Below, one piece after another: positions 37,045 to 48,022 of a stretch of 64,000 nucleotides of DNA (within the stretch, counting starts at the first letter, position 1; the number at the start of each line of letters is the position of its first letter). The notes beneath the pieces were generated by a model, which saw only the letters and a program-made list of their open reading frames with translations, was not told where the DNA came from and did not search any database. Origin of the DNA: Nymphaea colorata (lineage: Eukaryota > Streptophyta > Magnoliopsida > Nymphaeales > Nymphaeaceae). The stretch lies in NCBI RefSeq assembly GCF_008831285.2, contig NC_045141.1, forward strand, positions 23,338,742-23,402,741, written 5' to 3'. The position numbers and the translations under genes are program-made.

Positions 37045-38813
37045 ATCGAATCGACTCTGCAGAATGAGCAGTGAAGGAGTTAGCTCTATGGCAACTGCTT
37101 TTGTACAGTTTCTAACCACATCAAGCACGCAGATGTCAAACATTAAAGATATGGTGAAATATCGTAGTGAATTTTCATTTTCTTTCTTTCTTTTTCTTAA
37201 GCTCACTTATTTTTTTTTTTTCAGTAATCTTGCCTACCAGGAAATATGCACGTTCACTTTTTTTTTACTATTAAAAATTAATGGGCAATTTGCAAATCAT
37301 TTTTTGACAAATACTTAAGAATTTATTAATCACGAAAAACCTGAGTATTTAAGTTCTCTTATTTAAGTACTTACCATTTATGTAAATTTGCAAATGACAT
37401 CAAAGCAAAGGTAAAACCTCAAACGAGTCTTTCGTCACTTGGGTAAAACTAAAATTTGTGAATACTAAAGTAAAATGATATCTTCTTTGGGACTCCCAAA
37501 TGAACAATCATAGCTCTAGAGTCTCATAAAATTTAAGCGTTACTAATCCCTTAAGCTAGGACACTGTAGAATCTTGCCATATTTTTCATCTCCAAGGGCA
37601 TTTGTGCATTGACATTAATGAAAATATGACCTATACTGAAAATTTTCTTCTCTCCCCAACATGAGCGCGGAAATTTCCCACAAAGGCTTGCTGTTGCTTC
37701 TGCTTAGTGAGGTTCAGATAAGAATGTAAAACAGATCAGATATATCAGGTTGGTGATCCGGTTTCAAATCTATTTAGTAGAATTTGGTCAAGAAATCTGG
37801 ATTCAAATACTAATCAAATTGTAATCCAGTATGTAGTTTCACAACTGAACCCGAATCTGAGTCTCATATCTATCGAAGATCTCATAGCTCAGTTACGTGT
37901 AGGGGTGAACACGAGCCGAGTCAAGCCCAAGTTCAGTCAACTTGGCTCGGATCAACTAATAAAACCTCGAGCTCGACACTAGCTTGAAGGAAGCAGCTCG
38001 AGCTTGACTCTGTAGTTATGTGTTGAACTCAAGCTTGAGCTCGATTAAGGCTCGGCAAATTCGTTTGAATAAAATTGATATTCATCATTACGTGTTGAGC
38101 TCGAGGTCGATTCAGTTAAAGTTCGACAAACTCATTTGAATAGAATTGATATTCATTCTTACGTGTTGAGGTCGAGCTCGACTTGATTAAGGATCGACAA
38201 ACTCGATTAAGGCTCGAATTTGACTCGGCAATTAAGTGTTGAACTCAAACTCAACCCGATTATTTGAATGAGTCGACTCATGAACTTAAATTCGACTCGT
38301 TAAGCAAATGACTCGGCGAGCTCGAGTAGCTCAATTAGTTGTTCACCCCTAGTTGCACGCGTATAAATGATGGGTTGGAAATCAGAGTCGTGAACTATAT
38401 TTGAATCGAATCTCATTCAATAATGATCTAGATCCAGGCCAACTGGATCAAATCCGACTTGTCAAGTCCGAATCTCATGGTGATCCAAACGGGAAATTAA
38501 TCAATCTTTATCATCAGACCCAATCTCGAGAAGCGCTAATAATTCACCGCCACCAGTGCCTATTGCGTTGTCATTGTCGGCTGTCGTTTCTGAAACTTTT
38601 TTTCATCCTCATGCAAGCGACGGGACGGGGGCCGCTAACATCGTAGGCGTCTCCTACCTTCACCGTCGTCCAGCGTATAAATAAAACGTCTTCGAACACT
38701 CTTCATCTCTTTTGGCTTTTTCGCTGTTAACAGAGGGTGATTCCTATTGCTTTCAGAAGAAGAAGTTGGAGGAGAAGCATTACAATCGGCGAGAGGAAAG
38801 AGGAGAGACGGCC
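37045..38813. other. Spacer between the two WAT1-related genes
   Basis: First the 3' UTR of gene A, then from about 37545 a copy of the sequence upstream of gene A (shared words such as TAGTGAGGTTC, ATCAGATATATCAGG and GATCCGGTTTCAAATC). This duplicated promoter is interrupted by the MITE at 37900-38351. Confidence 0.7.
37900..38351. mobile_element. hAT-like MITE, TAGGGGTGAACA termini, in the promoter of WAT1-related gene B
   Basis: The 452-bp element starts TAGGGGTGAACA and ends TGTTCACCCCTA (perfect 12-bp TIR). Flanking octamers GTTACGTG and GTTGCACG agree at 5 of 8 positions, the differences all being transitions. Internal GAGCTCGA-like repeats relate it to the element at 29914-30391. It is absent from the matching sequence upstream of gene A. 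Confidence 0.75.
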
Positions 38814-41800
38814 ATGGATTTGTTCGCATCCTGCGTCGGAGGAAAAGAGGACCTTGTAATTATCTTGGGGTTGATAGCAATGCAGTTGCTCTATGGATCT
38901 TTTTCTGTGTTCATGAGCAGAGTTCTTTCCATGGGACTCAATCCTCAGTTTGTTGTCATCTTTGGAAGCCTTCTCGCCGCCATCGTACTCTCCCCAGTTG
39001 CTTTTTTCTTGGAAAAGTAAGCAAAGTCATCTCCTCTTTAACTGATCTGTATATATATATATATAAGACTGAATTGTTTCAAAATCATACATTCAAGCCA
39101 TCCAACTCAAAATTGATGAATGGTTTAGATTTAATTTATTTTTTTTTCATCCCTTTCCACCACTGTTGGCAGCCCTACCTATCGCCGCCAGCAGTCACCT
39201 TAAAAAAGAGGAGGCCCACTAAGTCCCTCCTTCCACCGCTGCCACTGATCAGGAAGGACCACCGGCGACGGCAGGGAGAGCCGGCCGTTGCTCTCCCATT
39301 CCTCCACGTACGATTGGGTGGGTGGGGGAAGGGCAGTGAGCACCCTCGAGTGGAGGATGACGGAGGGAGCCCCGCCAGCTTCCCCACTCCTGTTGCCAGC
39401 CAAGTCCGGGCACCGGCCGAGCCGCTGGTGGATACCGGGTATTCCGTCCGACTCGAGCTCGAGCCTGGACTCGGATTGGGAAAAAGGGCACGGGGCAGTC
39501 CGGTTGAGTCTGATAATTTTTTAATATTTATTTTATTATTTTTTAGATATAAATATAATATTTTATTACTTACATTTATATATTATTTTATATCAAAAAT
39601 ATATTTTTTAATTTAATTAGGTCGGACTGAGGCTCGAGTTTTAATAGTCGGGTCAAGTTCGGGTTTTGGGCGTCACGTTTAGCCAACGGGATGTTCAGAC
39701 TTATTTTTCCATGCTCCCTTCATTATCCTCCACTCAATGGAGGGTGATGGAAGGAGCTGTGTGGGTTTTTCCCTTCTTATCGCGGGCCCGCTTCCTCCCT
39801 TGTCCTCCAACCATGGTGGGGTGGAGGGTTGCCACCCATTCATAACCCTTCACCCGACCACAGGTGGAGGGAGCGATGACACGGCCGGCTGTCGGTGGTG
39901 AAGGAGAAAAAGAAAGGAGAGATATTAGTGAAAATATTGAGGGTTGTAAATATACCTGAATCGACCCTGGTTTGTTGCCACTTTTGGCGCATCCATGTGA
40001 CCAGTGGCGGAACCACTTGATGGCTTGTGTGGAAAATTGCCCACATCAACCCAAAAAAAAAAATATTATTATTGCGTTTCAAGATCACATTATCATGACT
40101 CAAAATTTACATGTTATGCCCACACCAAGCCGGGAATCCAAGTGTCATGTGACTTAGTTTATACTTTCGCTCTTGACTACTTTTACCTTCTCTCATTTCT
40201 TGATGTGGTGTGGGGCTGGGGAGAAATCCCCAATCGTCTTTTATGTTTTGATAATTTAAAGGAGAGACATTCTCTTTTGAGGTTTTTCTTTTTGGGTAAT
40301 GAGTTTCTCGCCGATGGCAGGGGAAAGAGACCATCCAAGTTAAGCCTAAGGCTGCTAATCCAATTTTGTTGCATCGCGGTTGGGGGGTAAGTATTAAACC
40401 CAAACAATCTCTTTTTCACTTTTTGGTTACAGACAAACCAAATGGAAAATACATACTTGTAGTTGCAGCCCTGTCGACAACGTGGTTGGATGAAGCTCAA
40501 GATAGCTGAGGACTCCCGCTCTCCAACTGTCTTGAAACAATATGAAGAGTTTATTCATAACTAAGTAAACCAGGCTCCCTATGTCTCGTCCATGCGTGGT
40601 TAAGTGAATCCACAAAAAATTGTTTGTTTATGTGTTAATATCTGATTCTCATTTACTTATTTACAATTGATCGTTCCTTAATTAAAAGTTTACATTTTCA
40701 AATTATTAGTGCTCCTCAACCAGAAATTTTTAGCTCTGCCAATCTGCCTAAAACATCATCGGTTTAACTCTTGTCTGATTCATTTTTGTTTCTTTGCTTC
40801 AAAGGGTGACTGTGTTTCAATCACTTCTCTTCTTGGGCATGCACAAGACATCCTCTGCCACTGCTTCCGCTATGGTCAACTTGTCTTCTGCTCTCGTTTT
40901 CCTCATTGCTTGGTTTATTGGGTATTTTTTTATCTTTCTCTCTTTTATTCGAAGGAGCATAACATAGTTTTATATATATATATAGAGAAAGAGAGAATTA
41001 ATATATATATATATATAAAAGAGAGAGAATTAAATGTAACGAGTAACGACTGAACTTAGAATTATGAGGCGTTGGCTAGGTTGGAGATGGTGGATGTGAG
41101 GAGTAGGCGGAGCTGGGCAAAGATTGTAGGCACATTGGTCTGCTTGGGTGGGGCCGTGACCATCGCCTTTCGGTGGGGCCCACCCCTGGTCACTTCCGAA
41201 AGCCGCAAGGATGAAATGATCATCGGCTGCATGTATCTCCTCGTTGCAGTGTTCGCCCAATCCTGTTCCATCATTCTTCAGGTCTTTTCTTTAAGCCTTT
41301 TATTTCTTATTTCATATATATATGTAATTAAGAAAATATATTAGATTAAGTAAACATATAACAAGTATGTAAACCCATTGTGAACTGTTTGATCAACTTT
41401 ATTATACAAATATGCCACCGACATAATATTTATTGATTTTTACATGCATATTTTACCATTATTTACTTATTTATGTATGTTATGCCCATTAAAATTGAGA
41501 ATTTCTCCAACAGTGCCACATACCAGAAAATTTTTAGTTCTGCCACTATATAGATGATCTATTTATGCTCCTTTCATGCTTCCCCATAACGAATAACCTG
41601 CTCGAGATAAGCAGATCACATACTTCCCTTCCCTCCCGGTGAACTTTCCAACAAATGCGACATGATTAGAAGCCTCTATGAAAAATTGAATATTGTAAGC
41701 CCCTGTCTGAAAAACTATAATATGTTGTGGTGCAGGCTGCAACTCTGATGCACTTCCCAGCGCCTCTGTCTCTCTGCGCCATAAACTTTTGGCTGGGCTC

Positions 41801-43671
41801 GGTCTTCACGGCAGTCGTGCATGTGGTTCAAGGGCGAGGGTTCGACATGGGCTGGTCCGAACTCAGTGTTGCTGCCCTTTTTGGGGTTGCCGTGATGGTA
41901 TATAGGATTCCAAAATTTTTGAACTTTATGCCGTGAAATTTTACATTTACGGCCCTCAATATTTTCACTAATATTTAAGGGAAAAAAATTTTTTAAACAA
42001 TATTCACTTCAAAAGCCTTTTTTTGGAAGTTGGTGGTGATCCTTTTTTAAGATTTGTTAAAAAGAACCTGTTGCAAGAGTCTTACTCTTACTATGGGTCA
42101 CTTCAAGGGCGGACCTAGTGGGTGCCCACTGAGCCCTTTCTTTGAAATGTTAATTTAGTGTTGAGACTTGAGTGAACTTGAACTTGAGTCCAGTTATATG
42201 AAGTAGCCCACGAGATCTGAGTCACTGCTCTATGTCAAATATGAAAATTTGTCAACTATATATTTAATATCCCATACAAAAAAAAATTCTAACTTTGCCC
42301 TTAGCCTTTGTGACTGGTTCTCATGTTAGGTGGCTAACACGGGAACTCGTGTTCTATCATAAGGGAATTTTTATTTTTTTATCAAAGGTTTCTTTGGTAT
42401 TTCAATTTTATCTCTCTCTCTAGAGAAGCTGTCTATTAATTTACCATCAAAGATACTTTTGCCATTTTTAGCCAAAGACACATAGCCTCATATTAGAGGC
42501 CTAACATTGCACACTTTTACTTTTACTTCCCAATAATAAGTAATCTGCCCGGTTGAGGAGAAAGAAGTCCATATCAAACGACCTGATCCATACATTCTAT
42601 AATTTAAAAAAAAATACTTTCAAAAAACTGGAAAACACTAATATATATATATAAAATCTTGTGTGCTTGTCATTAGGGGGGTTTTGTGGACGGAATATGC
42701 TTCAGCTTCAAAGCTTGGTCGATCAAGAAGAAAGGACCAGTCATTGTCTCTATCTTCCACCCACTCAGCACCATTTGGGCAGCCATCCTCTCGTTCTTCC
42801 TTTTGGGCGACTCTTTACGCTGGGGAAGGTACGCCAGCCCCCCTCCCTAATTATTCTCATTACATCTGCTGCTTCTTTTTATGGATCCACAACAGAAATT
42901 TGGATCCAAAGCAAATCCAAATAACAACTGGATTTGAATTCAAAGGTCAAAGATGGAAGTTCCAATTCCAAGGCATTTCAGAAACTAATTGATAGCATAA
43001 CCTACAAATGCTAGATTTAATCTACTCCGGCTCTAAGAAAATTGAAATTAGTCGGGTGCCCGATGTTACCGAATGGCTAGATATTTAAAATCTTCTGCTA
43101 AAGACACCAACAACCATTGTTAAAAACGTTATAAATAGTCACAAAATCGTAAACCTTAGTCATCCGGCAACATCTGGCAGCAGGGGTTAAGGGAGGGGGG
43201 GCCGCCTAGGCCGTGGCTTCACCCCAACTAATTGAGAAAAAAAAATACATTACAAAAATTGAAAATTTTTAGTTGCGTAATGTATTTTTATATCCAGACA
43301 AGTTCGTCGGACCGTTTGGCCAGCTCCTGAAAGAAATCCTGGCTTCGCCTCTGTCTGGCAGCCAACGGATTTCAATTCCTCTCCCCCGCTCTATTATGAC
43401 CTACCTAGAATGGAAAAGATGAGCTCTTATGAAAGATTGATTTCATGGAGAATGTTTCTAGTGCAATGGCTTGACAAATCACGGTCTATTAATATTGGTC
43501 TTTAACTATTACTTTATGCTTTGCAGTGTCATAGGGATGGTCATTGTGTTCATTGGTCTATATCTTGTGCTGTGGGGCAAAAGCAAAGACAGATACGCCC
43601 TTCCTCTTGAAGCCAATAACGAAGCGGATGTGCTTGAGCAGCAAGAACAGAGAAAACCCTTGCTGGTTTGA
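38814..43671 (+). CDS. WAT1-related protein (EamA/nodulin MtN21-type transporter), tandem copy B
   Basis: Tandem paralogue of the gene at 32703. Exons: 38814-39016, 40321-40386, 40805-40921, 41080-41281, 41736-41897, 42677-42828 and 43527-43671, giving 348 residues with the same intron phases. Exons 1, 2, 3, 5 and 6 have exactly the lengths of copy A; exon 4 is three codons shorter in an extramembrane loop, and exon 7 has lost a Pro-Leu pair. In exon 1 about 10 of 68 residues differ from copy A. Intact EamA blocks and an unbroken frame suggest it is functional. Intron 1 is 1304 bp against 791 bp in copy A because of an unrelated GC-rich insert. Confidence 0.92.
39060..40230. other. Copy-B-specific sequence in WAT1 intron 1
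   Basis: After about 40 bp the introns of copies A and B stop aligning by eye and resume shortly before exon 2. The intervening B sequence has a GC-rich block (about 39170-39500) with open frames on both strands, then AT-rich sequence and a GTGGCGGAACCAC-type half-end near 40011. It looks like one or more transposon insertions, but no coding domain is recognisable. Confidence 0.45.
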
Positions 43672-44419
43672 ATCAAACTGACTCTGTAGATTGAGCAATG
43701 TAGGAGTTAGCTGCATGGTAACAGATCAAGTAGCGTGGCTTCTTCTGAGCTAACGCCAATGTGTCGTCGTTAACATGACGATGGCGTCCATGTTGCCGCC
43801 ATTGGCATCTAATAGATGCTCCTGTAAGTTGCCTTACAAATTGACGCAGGAGCGATTTGTATTCATTATTATTGTTATTTGGGTTCGTTTTTACCATATT
43901 TAAGGGCGTTTAAGCCTCATTCGTAAGCAGTTTTTCTGTAAATGAAAAAATTTGTGTCCCTACTAGCAAAAAGGCTCCTAAAAGAACACCATTTTTTAAA
44001 ATTGTTTTTGTGTGTTTTCTTTTTTTATGAAATAATTTTTTAACTATTTGGGCTGATCCAATTTATGATTATTTATGCCAAAAAAAATAGCACTGTCTAG
44101 GACCACGTGTTACATGAAATTCGGACACAACAAATTTGATGCAATAAAAACTGATTTTGGACAGTGGAGTTGAAATGAAAAAACGTAAGAAATATAAGAT
44201 CCTTAGTGTAATTTTACAAACATTCGCACCCGGATTGCCCGTGAGGTCCAACACAGAGAGAATCTGAGATGGAGCCAGCGCGCCGGCCGTCCACATGGTG
44301 CTCATGAGACGCGCTCCATACGAGCCCTCAAACTGCGCCTACCCAACCAACTTTCCTCTTAGACTCGTTACTTGTGGCCTCTCATCTCATGCGCCACTTC
44401 ACTCACAGTCCAACTCACC

Positions 44420-44458
44420 TTCTTCTTCTTCTTCTTCTTCTTCTTCTTCTTCTTCTTT
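44420..44458. repeat. (TTC)n microsatellite
   Basis: About twelve TTC units. The poly-Ser and poly-Leu frames across it are artefacts of the repeat. Confidence 0.9.
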
Positions 44459-45084
44459 ACATAGTGTTGTCTCAGTTTAACTTCCAGTATTTCACTTCAT
44501 ATGGATCCTTTCCACATTACGTTGGATCTACGAATTTGAATCCGACCAATCGAATTCGATAAGAACGCCTGAATCCGAAATTGGTATAAGATTTTCATGC
44601 AGGTTGATACGTATCAGGATCCAATGAACTGTAAAGAAGTCGACCCGACCTTGTATTTAGTAGATGTGGATGCGACTCTGGCATCTAAGTCCATTAAGCA
44701 GTATCCGATCCTTCAGGACTGGCTTATTTGGAAACGAATAATTTCTTCCTACGAGTTTTGCTTTTCTACTTTTTTTCATGCTTCCTAGAGCATTTTCCAT
44801 ATTGTTCATGCTTATTCTTTTGGCCATGGACTTGTTCATCTTTATTCGAGCTGAGCAGGAGGATTAATTTCATCTCTTTAGCGACGGTCCATTGCTACGT
44901 CGGTACCAAGCGGTGAGATCTCCACATGTTTTAACTTGTGCGCAGGACCCGCCCCCTCCCCTTTTTTTAGGGTGTAGGAATATAACCCCCACCAGCAGAA
45001 CTAGAAACGTGCCGCATAAAGCGTCCCAACCCCTCGTGATATGTTTATCTCTATTTCTATTCCGTTCCTTTTTTTTTTTTCTTT

Positions 45085-45295
45085 AAGACTTATATTTGAG
45101 TGACATAAATCCATTTTCGTGACTGTAGCCGTAAATAATTATGGTTAAAGCAACAATTACAATGATGAATAGTCCCTGCCTTTCATTTAAATTTGCCGAA
45201 AACCTCTTTTTTTTATATAAGACTTCTATTCAAGTAACATAAATCAACTTTTCGTGACTATGGCCGTAAATAGTTATGGTTAAAGCAACAATTAA
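45085..45295. repeat. Pair of diverged direct repeats of about 76 bp
   Basis: Units at 45085-45160 and 45219-45295 share AAGACT, GTGACATAAAT-like, CGTGACT and TATGGTTAAAGCAACAATTA words in the same order, with scattered differences. Confidence 0.75.
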
Positions 45296-46682
45296 AAGAA
45301 GGGTATGTTTTAAAAGTGGAAACTCGTAATTTACAAATTGGCTCCGAGTTTATTGACGAATTCAAGAGCATAAAAAGAAAAATGCCTCGCAAAAACTGTA
45401 GAGATGAAAATTTTCATATAACCGCAGCATTTTTTTTCAAATTTTCGCAAGCATTGCTCTATGTTTTTTTTTTTTTTTTGTCACAGCAGCTACGATTCAA
45501 CCTATGAACTGCTAAATGTGAATCCCGTTTCTGCCATCATTCATTCTTTTTCAAGACAAAGGACTTTAACTGACGATGAATCATCGGTGGGTCGTACAAG
45601 TGCGTTTACATTAGAATTTCAAGCCAAAAAAAATTTTTCTTTTTTTTTATTGTGACAGTCAAGATGAACCTTAAAACTGAAATATTTCCTATTATTCATT
45701 AATGTAAAATAACTACATTGTACATATGGAGATTCCAATTTTGAAAAATGATATACAAAAACGTGCCGTTACGTTATAGTCTTAAAAATCATTGTTATGA
45801 AACCATTACTAGACTTGTGCGGCTCAGTTTCAAGTCAAGAAGAAGAAGTATGGCATTCATTGTTTGCTCTCTCGGAGGAGAGTTCCATTTCAAGGCTGCC
45901 TCTTGTTGTTAATTGCAAAACGGCTCATCGTGCTTCTCATATATGAAGCTCACGCTTATGAAAACTTCACCTACCCTTTATCATTTATTAGTTCATGAAA
46001 CGCATCTTACACTCAATTCAAGACTTGGGCACTTACTGTCTGGTAGAGAGCAAATAAGCAAACTTCAGTTGTGGTGAAGGCATTATTTTATATTGTAAGT
46101 TATAAAGATGATTGATTTTCATAAATTTCTTCAAGAAAGACGTTTCATTGTAACGTAGAAGAAACTGAGAGAGAGAGAAATTAAAAACAAAAAGAAAGAA
46201 ATAAAGAAGGCGTTGTTTGTGATTACAGGAAAAAGTTGGGGTGGGGAAGAGTTGATGGAGGAGAGGAGAGGGGGGAAGGGGATAGGAAGGGAATTGTGCG
46301 GAAAGAATGGGGCGCGTTTCACCAACCGACAGACGAGGGGAACGGTTACCTCTTTCTTGGCTTAGAATGGAAGCGATGTGAGGAAACAGCTGTCCGTTAC
46401 GCGCCCTCTCGCCGGAAAAGCCTGGCTAATCCTTCGTCCATTCCGGCACGTTGACCCCAATTCCGGCGGCGCCACCCCTTCCTCACCAGCACCACCCACC
46501 ACTCTTCTATCTCCACTCATTGAAAAAGTCCTCTCTCTCTCTCTCTCTCTCTTCTGTCTTCTCTCTCTCTCTCAGCCTCACTATTTGGTTGGCTCTCATT
46601 CACCAATACCATCTTCCTTCTTTTGCTCCTTCCTTCTCCGAAATTCACCTTTCTTCTTATTCACCTTCCACAGCCGGAAGCC

Positions 46683-46725
46683 ATGCATGATAAAGCAAAG
46701 AAGCGCTTGTTGGTGTAGAGTTTAG
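46683..46725 (+). promoter_or_regulatory. Two overlapping uORFs in the ZAT-like 5' leader
   Basis: ATG at 46683 opens an 11-codon frame (MHDKAKKRLLV) ending at 46718. ATG at 46687 opens a 12-codon frame (MIKQRSACWCRV) ending at 46725, 31 bp before the main ATG. If the transcript includes this leader, both would be met first by scanning ribosomes. Confidence 0.5.
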
Positions 46726-46756
46726 GGAGAGAAACAGGAGACGTTGCTGGTGTTGT

Positions 46757-48022
46757 ATGGATCAACACCACAATCATCAAGGCTTCAAGCACTACTGTAA
46801 GATCTGCAAGAAGGGCTTCGGCTGTGGAAGAGCGCTCGGTGGGCACATGAGAGCCCACGGCATCGGCGGGGACGCCGACGGCCACGTAGAGGACGGAGAT
46901 CCGACGAGCAACTGGGAGGACAAGCCGGGGAAGTCGCCGATCAGGCGCATGTACGCGCTGCGGACCAACCCCAACCGACTCAAGAGCTGCAGGGTCTGCG
47001 AGAACTGCGGGGAGGAGTTCACGTCCTGGAAGTCGTTCCTCGAGCACGGGAAGTGCACGTCAGACGCGGAGTCGCTCGTCTCCGGGGACGACGAGGTGGA
47101 GGCGGCGGCAGCAGAGGCAGCAGCGGCTGGGGCTGAGGGGTGGCCCAAGGGGAAGCGGACGGAGAGGGTGGCGAAGCAGTGCAATTCGAATTCGAACTCG
47201 AGCCAGGAGGAGGACGACCTGGCGGCGAATTGCCTGGTCATGCTGGCCTCCGGACGAGTCGACCACCGACCGAGAGCGGACAGGCGGATCCCCGTCGAAA
47301 CCGAAGAGTCGTGCGCGTCGGCCACCAAGGAAGATCCGTCGAGCAGCCGGATAATCTCCAACGATCGCGGCGGATTTGCGGTGGCAGCGCCGAGGGGATT
47401 CGAGTGCAAGGCCTGCAAGAAGGTGTTCAACTCGCACCAGGCATTGGGGGGCCACAGAGCTAGCCACAAGAAGGTGAAGGGGTGTTACGCCAAGGTCGAT
47501 GAACAAGAAGAGAGCTACTTGGAAGAAGATGTGATCACTCATGACGATTACTCCATTACAACCAGGACCAAGCTTTTGTCTCAGCCACCGCCGCAGACCA
47601 TGTTGCCGCCGATCAAGAAGAAGCCCAAGGTCCATGAATGCTCCATATGCCACAGAACATTCGAAACCGGCCAAGCACTCGGCGGCCACAAGAGGTGCCA
47701 CTGGGTGACCTCAAACGCCACCGACGCCCTGGTGCAGGTGCGGAACCAGAGGCAGAGGCCCACCTTCCACGATCAGATTGACCTCAATCTGCCAGCGCCG
47801 GCCGACGAGCACGCCGGCGTCCTCGAAGAAGAGAGGAAGGTCAGGGAGGCCGCTTCTTACATACATCCCTCATGGCTGGGCATGAGCCCCAAGACGCCTG
47901 TGGAGGATGAAGTAGATAGTAGGGTGAAGATTGGGAAGCTTGGTGAGCTGAAGGACATCAGCTTGGGGGCTGGGTCATCCCCATGGTTGCAGGTGGGTAT
48001 TGGGTCATCAAGCCATGATTGA
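46757..48022 (+). CDS. ZAT-type C2H2 zinc-finger transcriptional repressor with EAR motif
   Basis: Intronless 421-residue nuclear protein of the plant ZAT family (closest in layout to the multi-finger ZAT1/4/9 group, from memory). Finger 1 at 14-34 (C14, C17, H30, H34) has RALGGH in place of the canonical QALGGH. A degenerate finger at 81-100 (C81, C84, H97, C100) has Cys for the last His. Fingers 3 (C217, C220, H233, H237) and 4 (C295, C298, H311, H315) carry perfect QALGGH helices. An EAR repression motif, DLNLP, lies at 342-346. An Ala/Glu-rich acidic stretch (about 112-126) and a KKKPK basic patch (287-291) are also seen. The ATG at 46757 is the first in frame. Family members commonly act in stress responses; the target genes of this one are unknown. 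Confidence 0.92.
   Translation: MDQHHNHQGFKHYCKICKKGFGCGRALGGHMRAHGIGGDADGHVEDGDPTSNWEDKPGKSPIRRMYALRTNPNRLKSCRVCENCGEEFTSWKSFLEHGKCTSDAESLVSGDDEVEAAAAEAAAAGAEGWPKGKRTERVAKQCNSNSNSSQEEDDLAANCLVMLASGRVDHRPRADRRIPVETEESCASATKEDPSSSRIISNDRGGFAVAAPRGFECKACKKVFNSHQALGGHRASHKKVKGCYAKVDEQEESYLEEDVITHDDYSITTRTKLLSQPPPQTMLPPIKKKPKVHECSICHRTFETGQALGGHKRCHWVTSNATDALVQVRNQRQRPTFHDQIDLNLPAPADEHAGVLEEERKVREAASYIHPSWLGMSPKTPVEDEVDSRVKIGKLGELKDISLGAGSSPWLQVGIGSSSHD

Larger units (their letters stand above)
43672..46756. other. Intergenic region between WAT1-related gene B and the ZAT-like gene
   Basis: Starts with the 3' UTR of gene B. Contains a (TTC)n run at about 44420-44458, a dispersed pair of about 76-bp repeats (45085-45160 and 45219-45295) and, from about 46500, the pyrimidine-rich 5' leader of the ZAT-like gene. 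No other gene recognised. Confidence 0.55.

Noticed and set aside
39175-39616. GC-rich frames on both strands in WAT1-B intron 1 as a nested gene
   Set aside because: No recognisable domain, frames open on both strands as expected from high GC, and no splice or start support.
44104-44109. G-box CACGTG upstream of the ZAT-like gene
   Set aside because: More than 2.6 kb from the ATG and a single hexamer is expected by chance in a window of this size.
46792-47701. Long open frames on the minus strand across the ZAT-like gene (213 and 225 codons)
   Set aside because: They are antisense shadows of a GC-rich single-exon gene whose fingers and EAR motif are clear on the plus strand.
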